Below, piece after piece: positions 33,371-43,058 of a DNA stretch of 53,504 nucleotides (position 1 is its first letter; every line of letters starts with the position of its first letter). The position numbers and the translations under genes were made by a program. Source of the stretch: Candidatus Zixiibacteriota bacterium (GTDB taxonomy: Bacteria; Zixibacteria; MSB-5A5; GN15; PGXB01); assembly GCA_026397505.1 (NCBI GenBank), contig JAPLUR010000058.1, forward strand, positions 1-53,504, in the 5' to 3' direction. The notes beneath the pieces are model-generated. The model had not been told where the DNA came from, did not search any database, and worked only from the letters and a program-made list of their open reading frames with translations.

Positions 33371-35164
33371 TTATACTACGGCTTTCAATTCATCCTGTTT
33401 GAACTGCATCTGATAAAGACGGTAATAGATGCCCTGCTGCTTCAGCAATTCATGATGTTTCCCCATCTCGCGCAGTTCGCCGTGATGGAGCACAATAATT
33501 TTATCGGCCTTTTCAATTGTAGATAAACGGTGGGCTATAATTATTGCGGTTCGATTCTCCAGAAGATTATCCAGGGCCTTTTGAATCATTTTCTCGGTCG
33601 CGGTATCAACCGAACTGGTCGCTTCATCCAGCACCAGAATCCGAGGATTGAACGCCAGAGCACGGGCAAACGAAAGAAGCTGTTTCTGCCCGGTCGAAAG
33701 AGTGGCCCCTCTTTCTTTGACCTCGGCCTTCAGACCGCCCTCGCTCTGGAACACAAATTCATGGAGATTTACTTTTTTAAGAGCTTCCGAGAGCTCTGCA
33801 TCGGAGATATCCTTATTCCCCAGCCGGATATTACCGGCATAGTCGCCCGAGAAAATAAAAACATCCTGCAGCACTAAGCCCAACTGGCGGCGGAGCATCT
33901 CGACCGGCATCTCCTTTATTTCGACTCCATCCATCCTAATGGCACCCTGCTGATAATCATAGAATCGAAAAAGAAGCGATATCAGCGAGGTTTTCCCGGC
34001 GCCGGTGGCGCCGACAATGGCTACTTTTTCGCCGGGCGAGACCGTGAATGAAACATCTTTAAGCACATTATCGCCGCCATCATAGGCAAAGGTGACCCGG
34101 TCAAATTCGATTTTCCCCCGGATATCGACCGGGCGGGAACCATCGGTGGGACTTATAATTTCCGGCTTCGTATCGAGCAACTTGAAGATTCTTTCCGAAG
34201 AAGCCATTGAAGCCTGCAGGATATTATATTTTTCCGAGAGGTCGCGGATGGGATTGTAGAAACGCTGCACCAATTGTATGAAGGCGACCAACTCGCCGAA
34301 AGTCAGGGCGCCCGCGGCTATCTGAAAACCGCCATAGTACAGAAGCAGCGCCAGCGAAACAGAACTGATTATTTCAACGGCCGGGAAAAAGACGGCATAA
34401 TAATAAATCGATCTGAGATTGACCTCCCGCAGGTCCCTATTTATGTCGGTGAATTTCCCGAAAATCGCCTTCTCCCGCGTAAAGAGCTGGATGATTGTCA
34501 TCCCCGTGATATGCTCCTGAGTGAAGGCGTTCAGGCGGGCTAGCCGGGTGCGCACCTCACGGTAAATATTACGGACCTTGCGGCGAAAGAGAGCGGTGGC
34601 AAAAATAAGAATCGGCAGAACGGCAAAGGTTATCAGTGCCAGAAGCCAGTTATAATAGAGCAGCGCAATGATAATTCCAAAAAGAGTGATAATATCACCG
34701 AAAACAGAAACCAGACCGGATGAAAAAAGCTCGTCGAGCACATTGACATCATTGGTCACCCGGGTGACCAGCCTTCCCACCGGATTTCTATCAAAAAAGG
34801 CCAGATGCAGTTTCTGCAGATGCGTGAAAATCTGCATCCGTATGTCATATTGCACCTTCTGACCGATAAACATGGTGATATACATCTGAACATAGGAGAG
34901 AAAAAACGCCGCCAGAAGAATCCCGGCGTAAACAAGGGCGATTTTGCCCACGCCGTTCATATCTTTTGCCATTACATATTTATCGATACCGATCTGAATC
35001 ATCACCGGCAGCAGAAGCTCCAGAGTCGCACCGGCGATGAGGACAAGGATAGCCACGACTATGGGAAGCTTATAAGGACGGACATAGGTAAGGAGACGAC
35101 GCATCAGGCGGGCATCATACGCCTTCCCCAGGACTTCCTCTTCGTGATAGTTGTTTTCCGCCAT
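33371..35164 (-). CDS. ABC exporter half-transporter, subunit with intact catalytic Glu
   Basis: 597 residues: six TM helices (about 1-320) and an ATPase domain (about 345-590). Walker A is GATGAGKTS, the signature is the non-standard LSTGQ, Walker B is ILVLDEAT with the catalytic Glu, and the switch His is in IIIAHRLST. The next gene upstream has a standard LSGGQ but Asp in place of the Glu. Together they make one competent and one degenerate ATP site, as in TM287/288-type heterodimers. Substrates may be lipids or drugs. It follows its partner by two bases. Confidence 0.92.
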   Translation of the reverse strand: MAENNYHEEEVLGKAYDARLMRRLLTYVRPYKLPIVVAILVLIAGATLELLLPVMIQIGIDKYVMAKDMNGVGKIALVYAGILLAAFFLSYVQMYITMFIGQKVQYDIRMQIFTHLQKLHLAFFDRNPVGRLVTRVTNDVNVLDELFSSGLVSVFGDIITLFGIIIALLYYNWLLALITFAVLPILIFATALFRRKVRNIYREVRTRLARLNAFTQEHITGMTIIQLFTREKAIFGKFTDINRDLREVNLRSIYYYAVFFPAVEIISSVSLALLLYYGGFQIAAGALTFGELVAFIQLVQRFYNPIRDLSEKYNILQASMASSERIFKLLDTKPEIISPTDGSRPVDIRGKIEFDRVTFAYDGGDNVLKDVSFTVSPGEKVAIVGATGAGKTSLISLLFRFYDYQQGAIRMDGVEIKEMPVEMLRRQLGLVLQDVFIFSGDYAGNIRLGNKDISDAELSEALKKVNLHEFVFQSEGGLKAEVKERGATLSTGQKQLLSFARALAFNPRILVLDEATSSVDTATEKMIQKALDNLLENRTAIIIAHRLSTIEKADKIIVLHHGELREMGKHHELLKQQGIYYRLYQMQFKQDELKAVV

Positions 35165-35166
35165 AC

Positions 35167-36927
35167 CTACATTCTTCTCAATTCGTCTTCGATAAGCTGG
35201 GTATGATAAAGAAGAGCATACCGCCCATTCTGTTTAAGTAAGCCCTCATGGGTGCCCGACTCGGCAATTCTTCCCTTCTCCATATAAATAATCAGATCGG
35301 CGTCTTTTACCGCCGAGATGCGGTGTGAGATAATAAGAGCGGTGCGTTTTTTTATTTCGCTGCGGAGATGGAGATTTATCAGATGCTCGGTCTCGGTGTC
35401 AACGGCGCTGGTGGCATCATCCAGCACAACTATCCGCGGGTCGATTACCAGAGCGCGGGCAATGGCAACGCGCTGTTTCTGACCGCCGGACAATGTTATC
35501 CCCCTTTCGCCGAGAATAGTCTCGTAGCCATTTGGAAAGGCCTCGATCTCTTTGTCCATCACGGCCACCGCCGCCACCATTTGAGCCGCCGCGAGCTCTT
35601 TTTGGTCACGCCCGAAAAGAATATTGTTGGTTATTGTGTCGGAGAATAAGAACGGCTCCTGGGTTACAAATCCGATCTGCGAGCGCAGGGTGGTCAGTTC
35701 CCAATCGTTGATATCAATATCATCAATGAAAAGTCTCCCCCTTAGCACCGGAAAGAGACGGCTGATGAGAGCGGCCAGAGTGGTTTTTCCCGAGGCGGTC
35801 GGGCCGACAATTCCGACAGTCATTCCCGGCTCGATAATCAGATTAATATCATGCAGCACCCGGGTACCGTTATAGCCGAAATCAAGATGGCGATATTCAA
35901 TCTTACCGGAAAGCGAAACTCCCTTCCTCGAATCCGGAAGTGAGTCAACCACCGGCCGGGTATTCATAATCTCATTGATTCTATCCAGTGAGGCGGTGCC
36001 GCGCTGATAGAGTGAGATAACCCACCCTAGGGCAATCATCGGCCAGATAAGCATGGACAGATAGGCGAAGAATGCCACCAGCGTCCCGAGACTGAATGTC
36101 CCCGCCACCACCGCCCTGCCGCCAAAATAGAGCACGGCGATATTGACCGTGCCGGCCAGCATAAAGAGGAGAGGATAGAACATGCTGTATATCTTTATCA
36201 TATCCATGTTGAGCGCGACATATTTCTTATTGTGCGCCGCGAAATCATCGATTTCGGCTTTCTCCTGATTGTAGGCCCGGAGCACCCTGACCCCGGCGAG
36301 ATTTTCCTGCACCTTCGAGGTCAGCACGGCGAAATACTCCTGAATCTTCATATACCGCTTGTGCACGATCGAACCAAGACGATAGACCAGATAGGAAAGA
36401 ATGGGAAGAGGAATCAGAGAATAGAGAGTCAATTGCGGAGAAAGATACAGCATAAAACTGATGCCTATGACCGCGGTAATAAAAGTATTGGCAATCTGCA
36501 TGATACCGGGGCCGATCATCATCCGCACCGCCTCAATGTCATTGGTGGCCCGCGCCATGATATCACCGGTGCGGGTATTATAATAGAAAGTGGGATTCAG
36601 TTTGAGCAGATGGTCAAAAAGCTCGCCGCGAAGGTCAAACTCGATTTTGCGGGACATCCAGATAATCGTGCGGCGCATGGAAAAGCGGAAAACACCGGAA
36701 ACTATCGATAAAGCAAGTATCAGAAGGGCTATGTTGAGAATCTCGCGGGGAGGCGCTTTCAGTTCCAGTTTGTCAAAAGCTATTTTGAGAAGATAGGGGT
36801 TGATAAGAATAAGGATATTGCTTCCCAACACCGCCAGGCCACCTGGAATAATGTACCAGCGATATTGCCGCAGATATTTGGTGATGATCCTGAAACGTTC
36901 TTTATTCTTAACGGGCGTCGTCTGCAT
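35167..36927 (-). CDS. ABC exporter half-transporter, subunit with degenerate Walker B
   Basis: 586 residues with the same TM-NBD layout. Walker A is GPTASGKTT, the signature is LSGGQKQR, and Walker B reads IVVLDDAT, with Asp where the catalytic Glu should be. His remains in IISHRIS. By analogy with heterodimeric exporters this subunit supplies the good signature to its partner's active site and carries the degenerate site. It is first in the operon, about 140 bases behind a near-consensus promoter. Confidence 0.92.
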   Translation of the reverse strand: MQTTPVKNKERFRIITKYLRQYRWYIIPGGLAVLGSNILILINPYLLKIAFDKLELKAPPREILNIALLILALSIVSGVFRFSMRRTIIWMSRKIEFDLRGELFDHLLKLNPTFYYNTRTGDIMARATNDIEAVRMMIGPGIMQIANTFITAVIGISFMLYLSPQLTLYSLIPLPILSYLVYRLGSIVHKRYMKIQEYFAVLTSKVQENLAGVRVLRAYNQEKAEIDDFAAHNKKYVALNMDMIKIYSMFYPLLFMLAGTVNIAVLYFGGRAVVAGTFSLGTLVAFFAYLSMLIWPMIALGWVISLYQRGTASLDRINEIMNTRPVVDSLPDSRKGVSLSGKIEYRHLDFGYNGTRVLHDINLIIEPGMTVGIVGPTASGKTTLAALISRLFPVLRGRLFIDDIDINDWELTTLRSQIGFVTQEPFLFSDTITNNILFGRDQKELAAAQMVAAVAVMDKEIEAFPNGYETILGERGITLSGGQKQRVAIARALVIDPRIVVLDDATSAVDTETEHLINLHLRSEIKKRTALIISHRISAVKDADLIIYMEKGRIAESGTHEGLLKQNGRYALLYHTQLIEDELRRM

Positions 36928-37067
36928 GATTAACCAATTAACATCTCACGCACCAATAAGTTCCGACCGGAATCGATAATTCAACTCTGGCCATAACGGG
37001 GGCAAGTTCCTCAATCGCCGCAGGTTATAATCCTCGCCTGCGCCGGCCCAAAAGACCATAATTTATT

Positions 37068-37096
37068 AATATAGATACTACTTTCCTGAGTGTCAA
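37068..37096 (-). promoter_or_regulatory. Near-consensus sigma70-type promoter of the ABC exporter operon
   Basis: On the minus strand TTGACA (37096-37091), exactly 17 bases, then TATATT (37073-37068). It lies between the etfB terminator and the first ABC gene (ATG 36927). It is the clearest promoter in the window. Confidence 0.7.
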
Positions 37097-37107
37097 ATGC
37101 CGGGCAC

Positions 37108-37134
37108 AAAAAAGCCGCCCAATGGGTGGGCGGC
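37108..37134 (-). terminator. Terminator of etfB
   Basis: GCCGCCCA (37114-37121) and TGGGCGGC (37127-37134) form an 8-bp stem with a 5-base loop. On the minus strand TTTTTT follows. It lies 20 bases past the etfB stop. Confidence 0.9.
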
Positions 37135-37153
37135 CTGGCGGGGATGAATGACT

Positions 37154-37939
37154 TTATAAGAGCTGATTCTCTTTCAATTTGTCATAGAGTTTGTCGGCAA
37201 TCTCCTGAGGGGTCTCACCGGTGATCAACTCCCCTTTCTTGCGCGGCGGAGGGGGGGCCACCTTAAGAATTTTAGTGAAGGAATTGGCGCCGACCGCCGA
37301 TCCATCCAGGCCTATATCGGCCGCCGTCCACTTCGTAATGGGCGACTTCTTGGCCATCATTTTCCCTTTCAGTGAGGGCAAACGCGGCTCGTTAATTTCC
37401 TTGACTACCGACAGCACCGCCGGCAGAGTCAATTCTACAATATCATATCCTTCTTCAGTCGTCCTCCAGGCGGTAACCTTGCCCCCTTCCACTCCCTCCA
37501 CCTTCTTGATAAACATCGCCTGCGGCAAATCGAGATGCGCCGCCACCGCGCCGGGGACCTGCGCTGAATCACTATCGACCGCCTGTTTTCCGGCAAGGAT
37601 AAGGTCGTACTGGCCGATTTTCTTTATTCCGGCCGCCAGAATCCGCCCGACCGCCTGCGGATCGGATTTTTCGAAGAGCGGATCGGAAATCACTATCGCC
37701 TCATCAACTCCGAGAGCCAGACAATCGCGCAGGGCCGATTCCGCCCGCTGCGAGCCGACCGTAATCACCGAGACTTTCCCGCCATGCTTTTCTTTCAGTC
37801 GCAGACTTTCCTCGACTGCATATTCATCCAGAGGGTTAACCACGCCCGGACCGGAGGGCAGCACCACATCGTTGGCCGCCTGATCCACCTTCACCAATTC
37901 TATCTCCGGTACCTGCTTGATTAGAACGATAATATTCAT
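37154..37939 (-). CDS. etfB: Electron transfer flavoprotein beta subunit (without adjacent alpha)
   Basis: 261 residues from ATG 37939, which follows GGGAG; an upstream in-frame ATG adds only 11 unlikely residues. IIVLIKQVPE at the start, NPLDEYAVEESLRLKEKHGG, LILAGKQAVDSDSAQVPG and LPAVLSVVKEINEPRLPSLKG are ETF-beta signatures. ETF moves electrons between acyl-CoA or other dehydrogenases and the quinone pool, working with an alpha subunit that binds FAD. Here the terminator follows directly and no etfA lies in the window, which is uncommon. Confidence 0.93.
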   Translation of the reverse strand: MNIIVLIKQVPEIELVKVDQAANDVVLPSGPGVVNPLDEYAVEESLRLKEKHGGKVSVITVGSQRAESALRDCLALGVDEAIVISDPLFEKSDPQAVGRILAAGIKKIGQYDLILAGKQAVDSDSAQVPGAVAAHLDLPQAMFIKKVEGVEGGKVTAWRTTEEGYDIVELTLPAVLSVVKEINEPRLPSLKGKMMAKKSPITKWTAADIGLDGSAVGANSFTKILKVAPPPPRKKGELITGETPQEIADKLYDKLKENQLL

Positions 37940-38244
37940 CAATGTCTCCCGTGGCAAGGTCCTAAGTTTCAAAATTTCCGATAATTAAGCATTTTTCGAG
38001 CGAAAGTCAACGCCCTGTTTCAACACGCCCTGTTTCAACCCGGCTCAATTTTAGTAATGCCTCCCGAATCGTCAGGAAAATGGAAATAATTGGGGGTCTC
38101 AAGTAGGTTTCAGCAGGCTTTTTTTATATTGTATCCGCCGGAATTGCGAACTAAGATATGGAAGTTTCGCAGCAATGACCGACCGAAATTCTCAGTCTTA
38201 TACAGAAGCATAGATAATTCGACCATGGTCGAGAAAGGAGTGAA
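37940..38244. other. Intergenic region between divergent etfB and aquaporin genes
   Basis: 305 bases with no gene. It holds a 15-base tandem duplication (38010-38039) and a TTTTTTTATATTGTAT stretch near 38118-38133. No clear promoter pair was found for either gene. Confidence 0.5.
38010..38039. repeat. Tandem duplication of a 15-base unit
   Basis: ACGCCCTGTTTCAAC occurs twice back to back (38010-38024 and 38025-38039) without mismatch. Confidence 0.8.
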
Positions 38245-38925
38245 ATGAAAAAATATCTGGCGGAATTAATCGGGACTTTTGCTCTGGTTTTTATCGGATG
38301 CGGCAGTGCCGTTATTGCCGGTGGACATATCGGTTTCCTGGGTATCTCGTTTGCCTTCGGCCTCATCGTCCTAGTCATGGTGTATAGTATCGGGCCTATT
38401 TCCGGCTGCCACATTAATCCGGCGATTACTATTGCCATGCTGGTCGGCGGAAAAATAAGCGCCAGGGATGCCGCCGGGTATATTATTGCCCAGTGTATCG
38501 GGGCCATAATCGGGGCCGGAGTGCTTCTGGTTATCGCCATGGGAAAAGCTGATTATGTCATCGGCACTTCAGGTCTGGGCCAGAACGGGTATGGCCTGCA
38601 TTCTCCGGCCAACTATTCGCTGGCGGCCGGCTTTGTGGCAGAGGTGGTTTTGACGGCACTATTCCTCTTTGTTATCTTTGGCTCGACTCACGCGAACGCC
38701 CCCAAAGGATTTGCCGGTTTATCGATTGGATTTTCGCTGGTTCTTATTCATCTGGTCGGGATCCCAATCACCGGGACCTCGGTCAATCCCGCCCGGAGTC
38801 TTGGGCCCGCGATTTTTGTTGGCGGCGAAGCATTGACACAACTCTGGCTGTTTATAATAGCGCCGATAATCGGCGGCATCCTCGCCGCGGTAATCTGGAA
38901 AGGGCTATTTGACAAAACGCAATAG
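38245..38925 (+). CDS. aqpZ: Aquaporin (MIP family, AqpZ-like)
   Basis: 226 residues, six TM helices and both half-helix motifs: GCHINPAIT and GTSVNPARS. The small size and the His in VLIHLVGIPITGTSVNPAR match the narrow water-selective filter of AqpZ rather than a glycerol facilitator, which would carry GLNPARD. It conducts water across the inner membrane. AAAGGAG precedes the ATG by five bases. It is a single gene. Confidence 0.93.
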   Translation: MKKYLAELIGTFALVFIGCGSAVIAGGHIGFLGISFAFGLIVLVMVYSIGPISGCHINPAITIAMLVGGKISARDAAGYIIAQCIGAIIGAGVLLVIAMGKADYVIGTSGLGQNGYGLHSPANYSLAAGFVAEVVLTALFLFVIFGSTHANAPKGFAGLSIGFSLVLIHLVGIPITGTSVNPARSLGPAIFVGGEALTQLWLFIIAPIIGGILAAVIWKGLFDKTQ

Positions 38926-39017
38926 CCCGCGAAGTGACGCTTGCGGGACGAATTCTGGTTGAGTTCGTCGCTTTTGGAAATGAGCAAAGGCGCGGCCTGG
39001 CTTTGGAGCCGGGATGA

Positions 39018-39809
39018 TCAAGGCAGATTATTGTTACCGGAGGGGGAGATGGTTGGGTTTTCCCGCCTGAGATTATCCAGGGCGGCCGCGGCTGCCTTCT
39101 GCTCGGCTTCCTTCTTTGATTGCCCCACACCCAGGCCGGTAATTTTCCCTCTGGCATGTACAGCAATCTTGAATGTTTTATCATGGTCCGGCCCCTCTTC
39201 CGAGAGGACTTCGTAAGAAGGAGCTACTTCCCCGCGCGCCTGAAGGTATTCGAGCAGGTCACCCTTGAAATTATGCTGATTGAGGTCGGCCAGGATACTG
39301 CTCTGTCGGGAAATAATCACCCGATGGACAAAATCGCGGGCGGCATTCAGTCCGCCATCAATATAAATGGCGCCGATTACAGCCTCGACCGCATCGGAAA
39401 TAATCGAACTGCGCGACCTCCCACCGGAACGTTCTTCTTCCGGCGAAAGAAAAATAAGATTACTCAGACCGCTATCCTTGCCTACCAGTGAAAGCGCCCC
39501 TTCATTGACCAGGAGAGCCTTGGTCTTGGTCAGATCCCCTTCGGCATAATCGGGATAAGTGGAATAAAGGTATTCCGCTATAATCATGCCCAAAATCGAA
39601 TCGCCGAGGTACTCCAGTCGCTCATTTGATAAAGAAACGCTCTCACCGCTCCGCATGTAGGAACGGTGGGTCAGCGCCTGGATTAAATATCGCGGTTCCC
39701 GGAAAAGATACCCCAGTTCCTCGTTGAAGGCTTCAATCAGTCTCTGTTCCGCCGAATCCCGATGATGACCCAGTGACTTTATTAATCTATCAAAAAGTCC
39801 CACTTCCAA
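39018..39809 (-). CDS. rnc: Ribonuclease III
   Basis: 263 residues. The catalytic signature NERLEYLGDSIL is near residue 62, and the second metal cluster is SDAVEAVIGAIYIDGG. The double-stranded RNA-binding domain is at the C-terminus (about 180-250, GKITGLGVGQSKKEAEQKAAAAAL). It cuts rRNA precursors and other structured RNA. The start appears to be TTG 39809, two bases after the fabF stop; a GTG at 39803 is an alternative. It ends the fatty acid cluster, a common place for rnc. Confidence 0.95.
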   Translation of the reverse strand: MEVGLFDRLIKSLGHHRDSAEQRLIEAFNEELGYLFREPRYLIQALTHRSYMRSGESVSLSNERLEYLGDSILGMIIAEYLYSTYPDYAEGDLTKTKALLVNEGALSLVGKDSGLSNLIFLSPEEERSGGRSRSSIISDAVEAVIGAIYIDGGLNAARDFVHRVIISRQSSILADLNQHNFKGDLLEYLQARGEVAPSYEVLSEEGPDHDKTFKIAVHARGKITGLGVGQSKKEAEQKAAAAALDNLRRENPTISPSGNNNLP

Positions 39810-39811
39810 AA

Positions 39812-41056
39812 CTAACCGTTGAACCGCCGGGCGGCAATTGTGACGTTATGTCCGCCGAACCCGAAGGAATTTGATAGAAAAACATCAAAGCTGTAGTCGC
39901 GCGCATGGTTGGGCACATAATCCAGGTCACACTCGGGATCGGGGTTCTCCAGGTTGATAGTCGGGTGCAGCTTCCCCACTACCATGGATTTCACGGAGGC
40001 GATAAACTCGATTGCCCCGGCCGCGCCCAAAAGATGCCCGACCATCGATTTGGTTGAATTGACCGGGAGTTTATAGGCATGTTCGCCGAAAACCATTTTG
40101 ATCGCCTTGGTTTCGGCGATGTCACCCAGAGTTGTGGCCGTTCCGTGGCTGTTGATATAGCCGACCTCTTCGGGCTTTATTCCCGAACTATTAATCGCGT
40201 TGGTCATTGCCAGTCGTGCTCCAATTCCATCGGGATGCGGCGCCGTGATATGATGAGCGTCACAAGTCATTCCCGCACCTATCACCTCCGCATAAATCTG
40301 AGCGCCGCGGGCACGAGCCGACTCCAATGATTCCATTATGACAATGGCGGCCCCTTCTCCCATCACAAAGCCGTCTCGATCACGGTCGAATGGCCGCGAG
40401 GATTTCTCCGGCTCATCGTTGCGAGTGCTCAGCGCCCGCGCGGAACAGAAACCGGCCAGCGAGGTCGGCGTTATGGTCGACTCGGAGCCGCCCGCAATCA
40501 TAATATCCGCTTCGCCCCGCCGCACGATATGGAAAGCATCAACGATAGCCTGAGCCGAGGAGGCGCAGGCAGAGACAGTCGCATAATTCGGCCCCCTGAA
40601 TCCATACCGTATTCCGACCATCCCGGCACTCATGTCGATTATCATCATCGGGATGAAGAAAGGCGAAACTCTTCCCGGCCCGGAATTAAGCAATATCTCA
40701 TGCTGTTTTTCGAAAGTGCTGATACCTCCGATACCGGAACCGATTACGACTCCGGCCCGGTCAAGATTGATTTTGCTCAGATCAAGGCCGGCATGATCAA
40801 GCGCCATTTGGCTGGCCGCAATACCATACATCTGCGAGAGATCCATTCTCCGGGCTTCTTTTTTGTCCAGATACTTGGATTCATCGAATTCCCTGACCTC
40901 CGCGGCAATCTTGGTCGGATAATCGGAGACGTCGAATCGCGTGATTTGCCCGATACCGCATTTCCCTTCCAGTAGAGCCTGCCAGAAGGTCTCCAGGTTA
41001 CATCCCAAAGGAGAAACCACCCCCATTCCCGTGATGACTGTTCTGACTGCTTTCAT
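39812..41056 (-). CDS. fabF: 3-oxoacyl-ACP synthase II
   Basis: 414 residues. The active Cys is at about 164 in VSACASSAQ. The two catalytic His are in NSHGTATTLGD and the Gly-rich NSFGFGGHN. It elongates acyl chains by condensing acyl-ACP with malonyl-ACP. It follows acpP by 28 bases and precedes rnc by two. Length and motifs are standard. Confidence 0.96.
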   Translation of the reverse strand: MKAVRTVITGMGVVSPLGCNLETFWQALLEGKCGIGQITRFDVSDYPTKIAAEVREFDESKYLDKKEARRMDLSQMYGIAASQMALDHAGLDLSKINLDRAGVVIGSGIGGISTFEKQHEILLNSGPGRVSPFFIPMMIIDMSAGMVGIRYGFRGPNYATVSACASSAQAIVDAFHIVRRGEADIMIAGGSESTITPTSLAGFCSARALSTRNDEPEKSSRPFDRDRDGFVMGEGAAIVIMESLESARARGAQIYAEVIGAGMTCDAHHITAPHPDGIGARLAMTNAINSSGIKPEEVGYINSHGTATTLGDIAETKAIKMVFGEHAYKLPVNSTKSMVGHLLGAAGAIEFIASVKSMVVGKLHPTINLENPDPECDLDYVPNHARDYSFDVFLSNSFGFGGHNVTIAARRFNG

Positions 41057-41084
41057 TCAGTGTATCTCATGGCGTGCGGCGGAC

Positions 41085-41324
41085 TTATTTCGAATGCTCT
41101 TTAATGTACTTAATGGCATCTCCGACTGAGGTTATTTTCTCGGCGTCCTCATCGGGAATTTCAATCTTGAATTCCTCTTCCAGAGCCATTACCAACTCCA
41201 CCGTATCCAGAGAATCAGCACTGAGATCCTCGATAAATTTGGCCGATTCAGTCACCTGATTCCGGTCAACACCAAGCTGCTCGACGATGATGTCCTTTAC
41301 TTTCTGTTCAATGTCGGCTGACAT
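41085..41324 (-). CDS. acpP: Acyl carrier protein
   Basis: 79 residues from ATG 41324, chosen because AAGGAG lies eight bases before it. The phosphopantetheine site is Ser38 in ADSLDTVEL. Helix I ([10 protein letters not shown]) and the acidic helix II match housekeeping AcpP. It carries growing acyl chains. It sits between fabG and fabF, the usual place. Confidence 0.97.
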   Translation of the reverse strand: MSADIEQKVKDIIVEQLGVDRNQVTESAKFIEDLSADSLDTVELVMALEEEFKIEIPDEDAEKITSVGDAIKYIKEHSK

Positions 41325-41362
41325 GTTTAACACTCCTTGGTTTATTGTTAATAAAATGCTGC

Positions 41363-42106
41363 TTACATCAATAGGCCGCCGTCAACTCCAAGAACCTGCC
41401 CGGTAATATAGGCAGCGTCATCGGAGGCCAGAAAGGCCACGACTGCGGCGATATCCTCAGGGGTGCCGGCCCGTTTCAGGGGGATGTTGTTCAGAAAAGC
41501 ATCGCGAGCCGCCTGAGGCAGTTTGTCGGTCATATCGGTGGCGATAAAACCGGGCGCCACGGCATTGACCGTAATCCCGCGACCGGCCAGTTCCTTGGCC
41601 GCTGATTTTGTCAAACCGATTAAGCCCGCCTTGCTGGCTGCATAATTGGCCTGGCCGACATTCCCCATGCGTCCGACTACCGAAGATATATTTATTATTC
41701 TCCCGCTTCTCTGCTTCATCATCACTCTGGCAATTGCCTGGGTCGCCAAAAAGGCCCCCTTCAGGTTGATGGCCAATACTTTATCCCAGTCCTCTTCCGA
41801 CATCCTAACCAGAAGAGTGTCCCGTGTAATACCGGCATTATTTACCAAAATGTCAATAGATTGATATTTTTCCAGGGTGGTTTTTACCAGGTTGTCAACA
41901 TCCGCCTGTTTGGTGACATTGGCCATGACCGCCAGGGCATCATATCCTTTTTCATGAAACTCCCTGACCGTTTCCTCAGCCAGATCCATCAATACATCGG
42001 AGATGACGACTCTGGCATCCGAGGCGGCCAATCGCGCGGCGATCGCCTTACCAATTCCCCTGGCCGAGCCGGTTACTATTGCAGTCTTGCCGGTAAATTC
42101 CATCAT
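41363..42106 (-). CDS. fabG: 3-oxoacyl-ACP reductase
   Basis: 247 residues of the short-chain dehydrogenase type. The cofactor motif is [10 protein letters not shown] near residue 12. The catalytic set is [21 protein letters not shown] and the YAASK motif. It reduces 3-oxoacyl-ACP with NADPH. Two ATGs stand in tandem at the start (42106 and 42103). It begins one base after the fabD stop. Confidence 0.96.
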   Translation of the reverse strand: MMEFTGKTAIVTGSARGIGKAIAARLAASDARVVISDVLMDLAEETVREFHEKGYDALAVMANVTKQADVDNLVKTTLEKYQSIDILVNNAGITRDTLLVRMSEEDWDKVLAINLKGAFLATQAIARVMMKQRSGRIINISSVVGRMGNVGQANYAASKAGLIGLTKSAAKELAGRGITVNAVAPGFIATDMTDKLPQAARDAFLNNIPLKRAGTPEDIAAVVAFLASDDAAYITGQVLGVDGGLLM

Positions 42107-42107
42107 C

Positions 42108-43058
42108 CTATCCTACCATTGTGCTAGAGAAGTTACGAATATCTGTCAGAGTATCAATATTAAAAATTCGAGCATTTTCAAGTTCGCGCTTGGCCAATCC
42201 GGAAAGAACCTTCCCCGGGCCGGCTTCAATCAAAGTATCTATCCCCTGCTCAGCGAAATATTTCATGGTCTGGTGCCATTTCACCGGCGCGGTCAGTTGC
42301 TCCACCAGGAGTTCCTTAAGGTGAGCGGCATCATCCGTCGCTGTTCCGGTAACATTGGGAACAATAGCGATACTCGGCTCGGCAAAGGTCACCGTATCCA
42401 AATATTTCTTCATCTCCGTCTGAGCCGGTTCCATCAGAGGGGAATGAAATGCCCCGCCGACCTGAAGGATCATGGCTCTTTTGGCTCCCTGCTCACGGCA
42501 CAAACGGCAGGCCACCTCCACTCCTGCCAGGGTTCCGGAGATGACAATCTGATTGGCGGAGTTGAAATTGGCCGGTACCACTATCCCTTTCTCTGAGGCG
42601 GACCTGCAAATCTCCGCGATTTTTTCTTCTTCAAGTCCCATTATGGCCGCCATCGTCCCGCGATTCTTGCGGCAGGCTTCTTCCATCAGAGAAGCTCTTT
42701 TTACTACAGCTCGAATGGCGTCCTCGAAAGAGAGCACTCCGGCCAAGGCCAGCGAGCCATATTCGCCCAGGGAATGACCGGCCGTCATCCTGACTTCCGG
42801 CAAGCAGTCCTTCATGATGATCAACACCGCCAGCGAATGAAGGAGAATAGCCGGCTGTGTGAAACGAGTCTCTTTCAAAGTCTCGGCCGGCCCCTCAAAA
42901 GAGAGCCGCGCAATATCTTCGCCTATCTGATCGGAAGCCAGATCATATAATTTCCTGACATCGGGGTCGTATTCGTAAAGATCCTTCCCCATACCGACAT
43001 ATTGAGATGCCTGCCCCGGGAAAACGATCGCCGCATTACTCATAATTTCTGCTACCAT
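42108..43058 (-). CDS. fabD: Malonyl-CoA:ACP transacylase
   Basis: 316 residues. FPGQASQYVGMG opens the fold. The nucleophile Ser is at about 96 in GHSLGEYG, and the His is expected in the GGAFHSPLM motif. It loads malonyl groups onto ACP. The ATG at 43058 overlaps the fabH stop (ATGGTAG); the ATG five codons later (43043) is a possible alternative. Confidence 0.96.
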   Translation of the reverse strand: MVAEIMSNAAIVFPGQASQYVGMGKDLYEYDPDVRKLYDLASDQIGEDIARLSFEGPAETLKETRFTQPAILLHSLAVLIIMKDCLPEVRMTAGHSLGEYGSLALAGVLSFEDAIRAVVKRASLMEEACRKNRGTMAAIMGLEEEKIAEICRSASEKGIVVPANFNSANQIVISGTLAGVEVACRLCREQGAKRAMILQVGGAFHSPLMEPAQTEMKKYLDTVTFAEPSIAIVPNVTGTATDDAAHLKELLVEQLTAPVKWHQTMKYFAEQGIDTLIEAGPGKVLSGLAKRELENARIFNIDTLTDIRNFSSTMVG

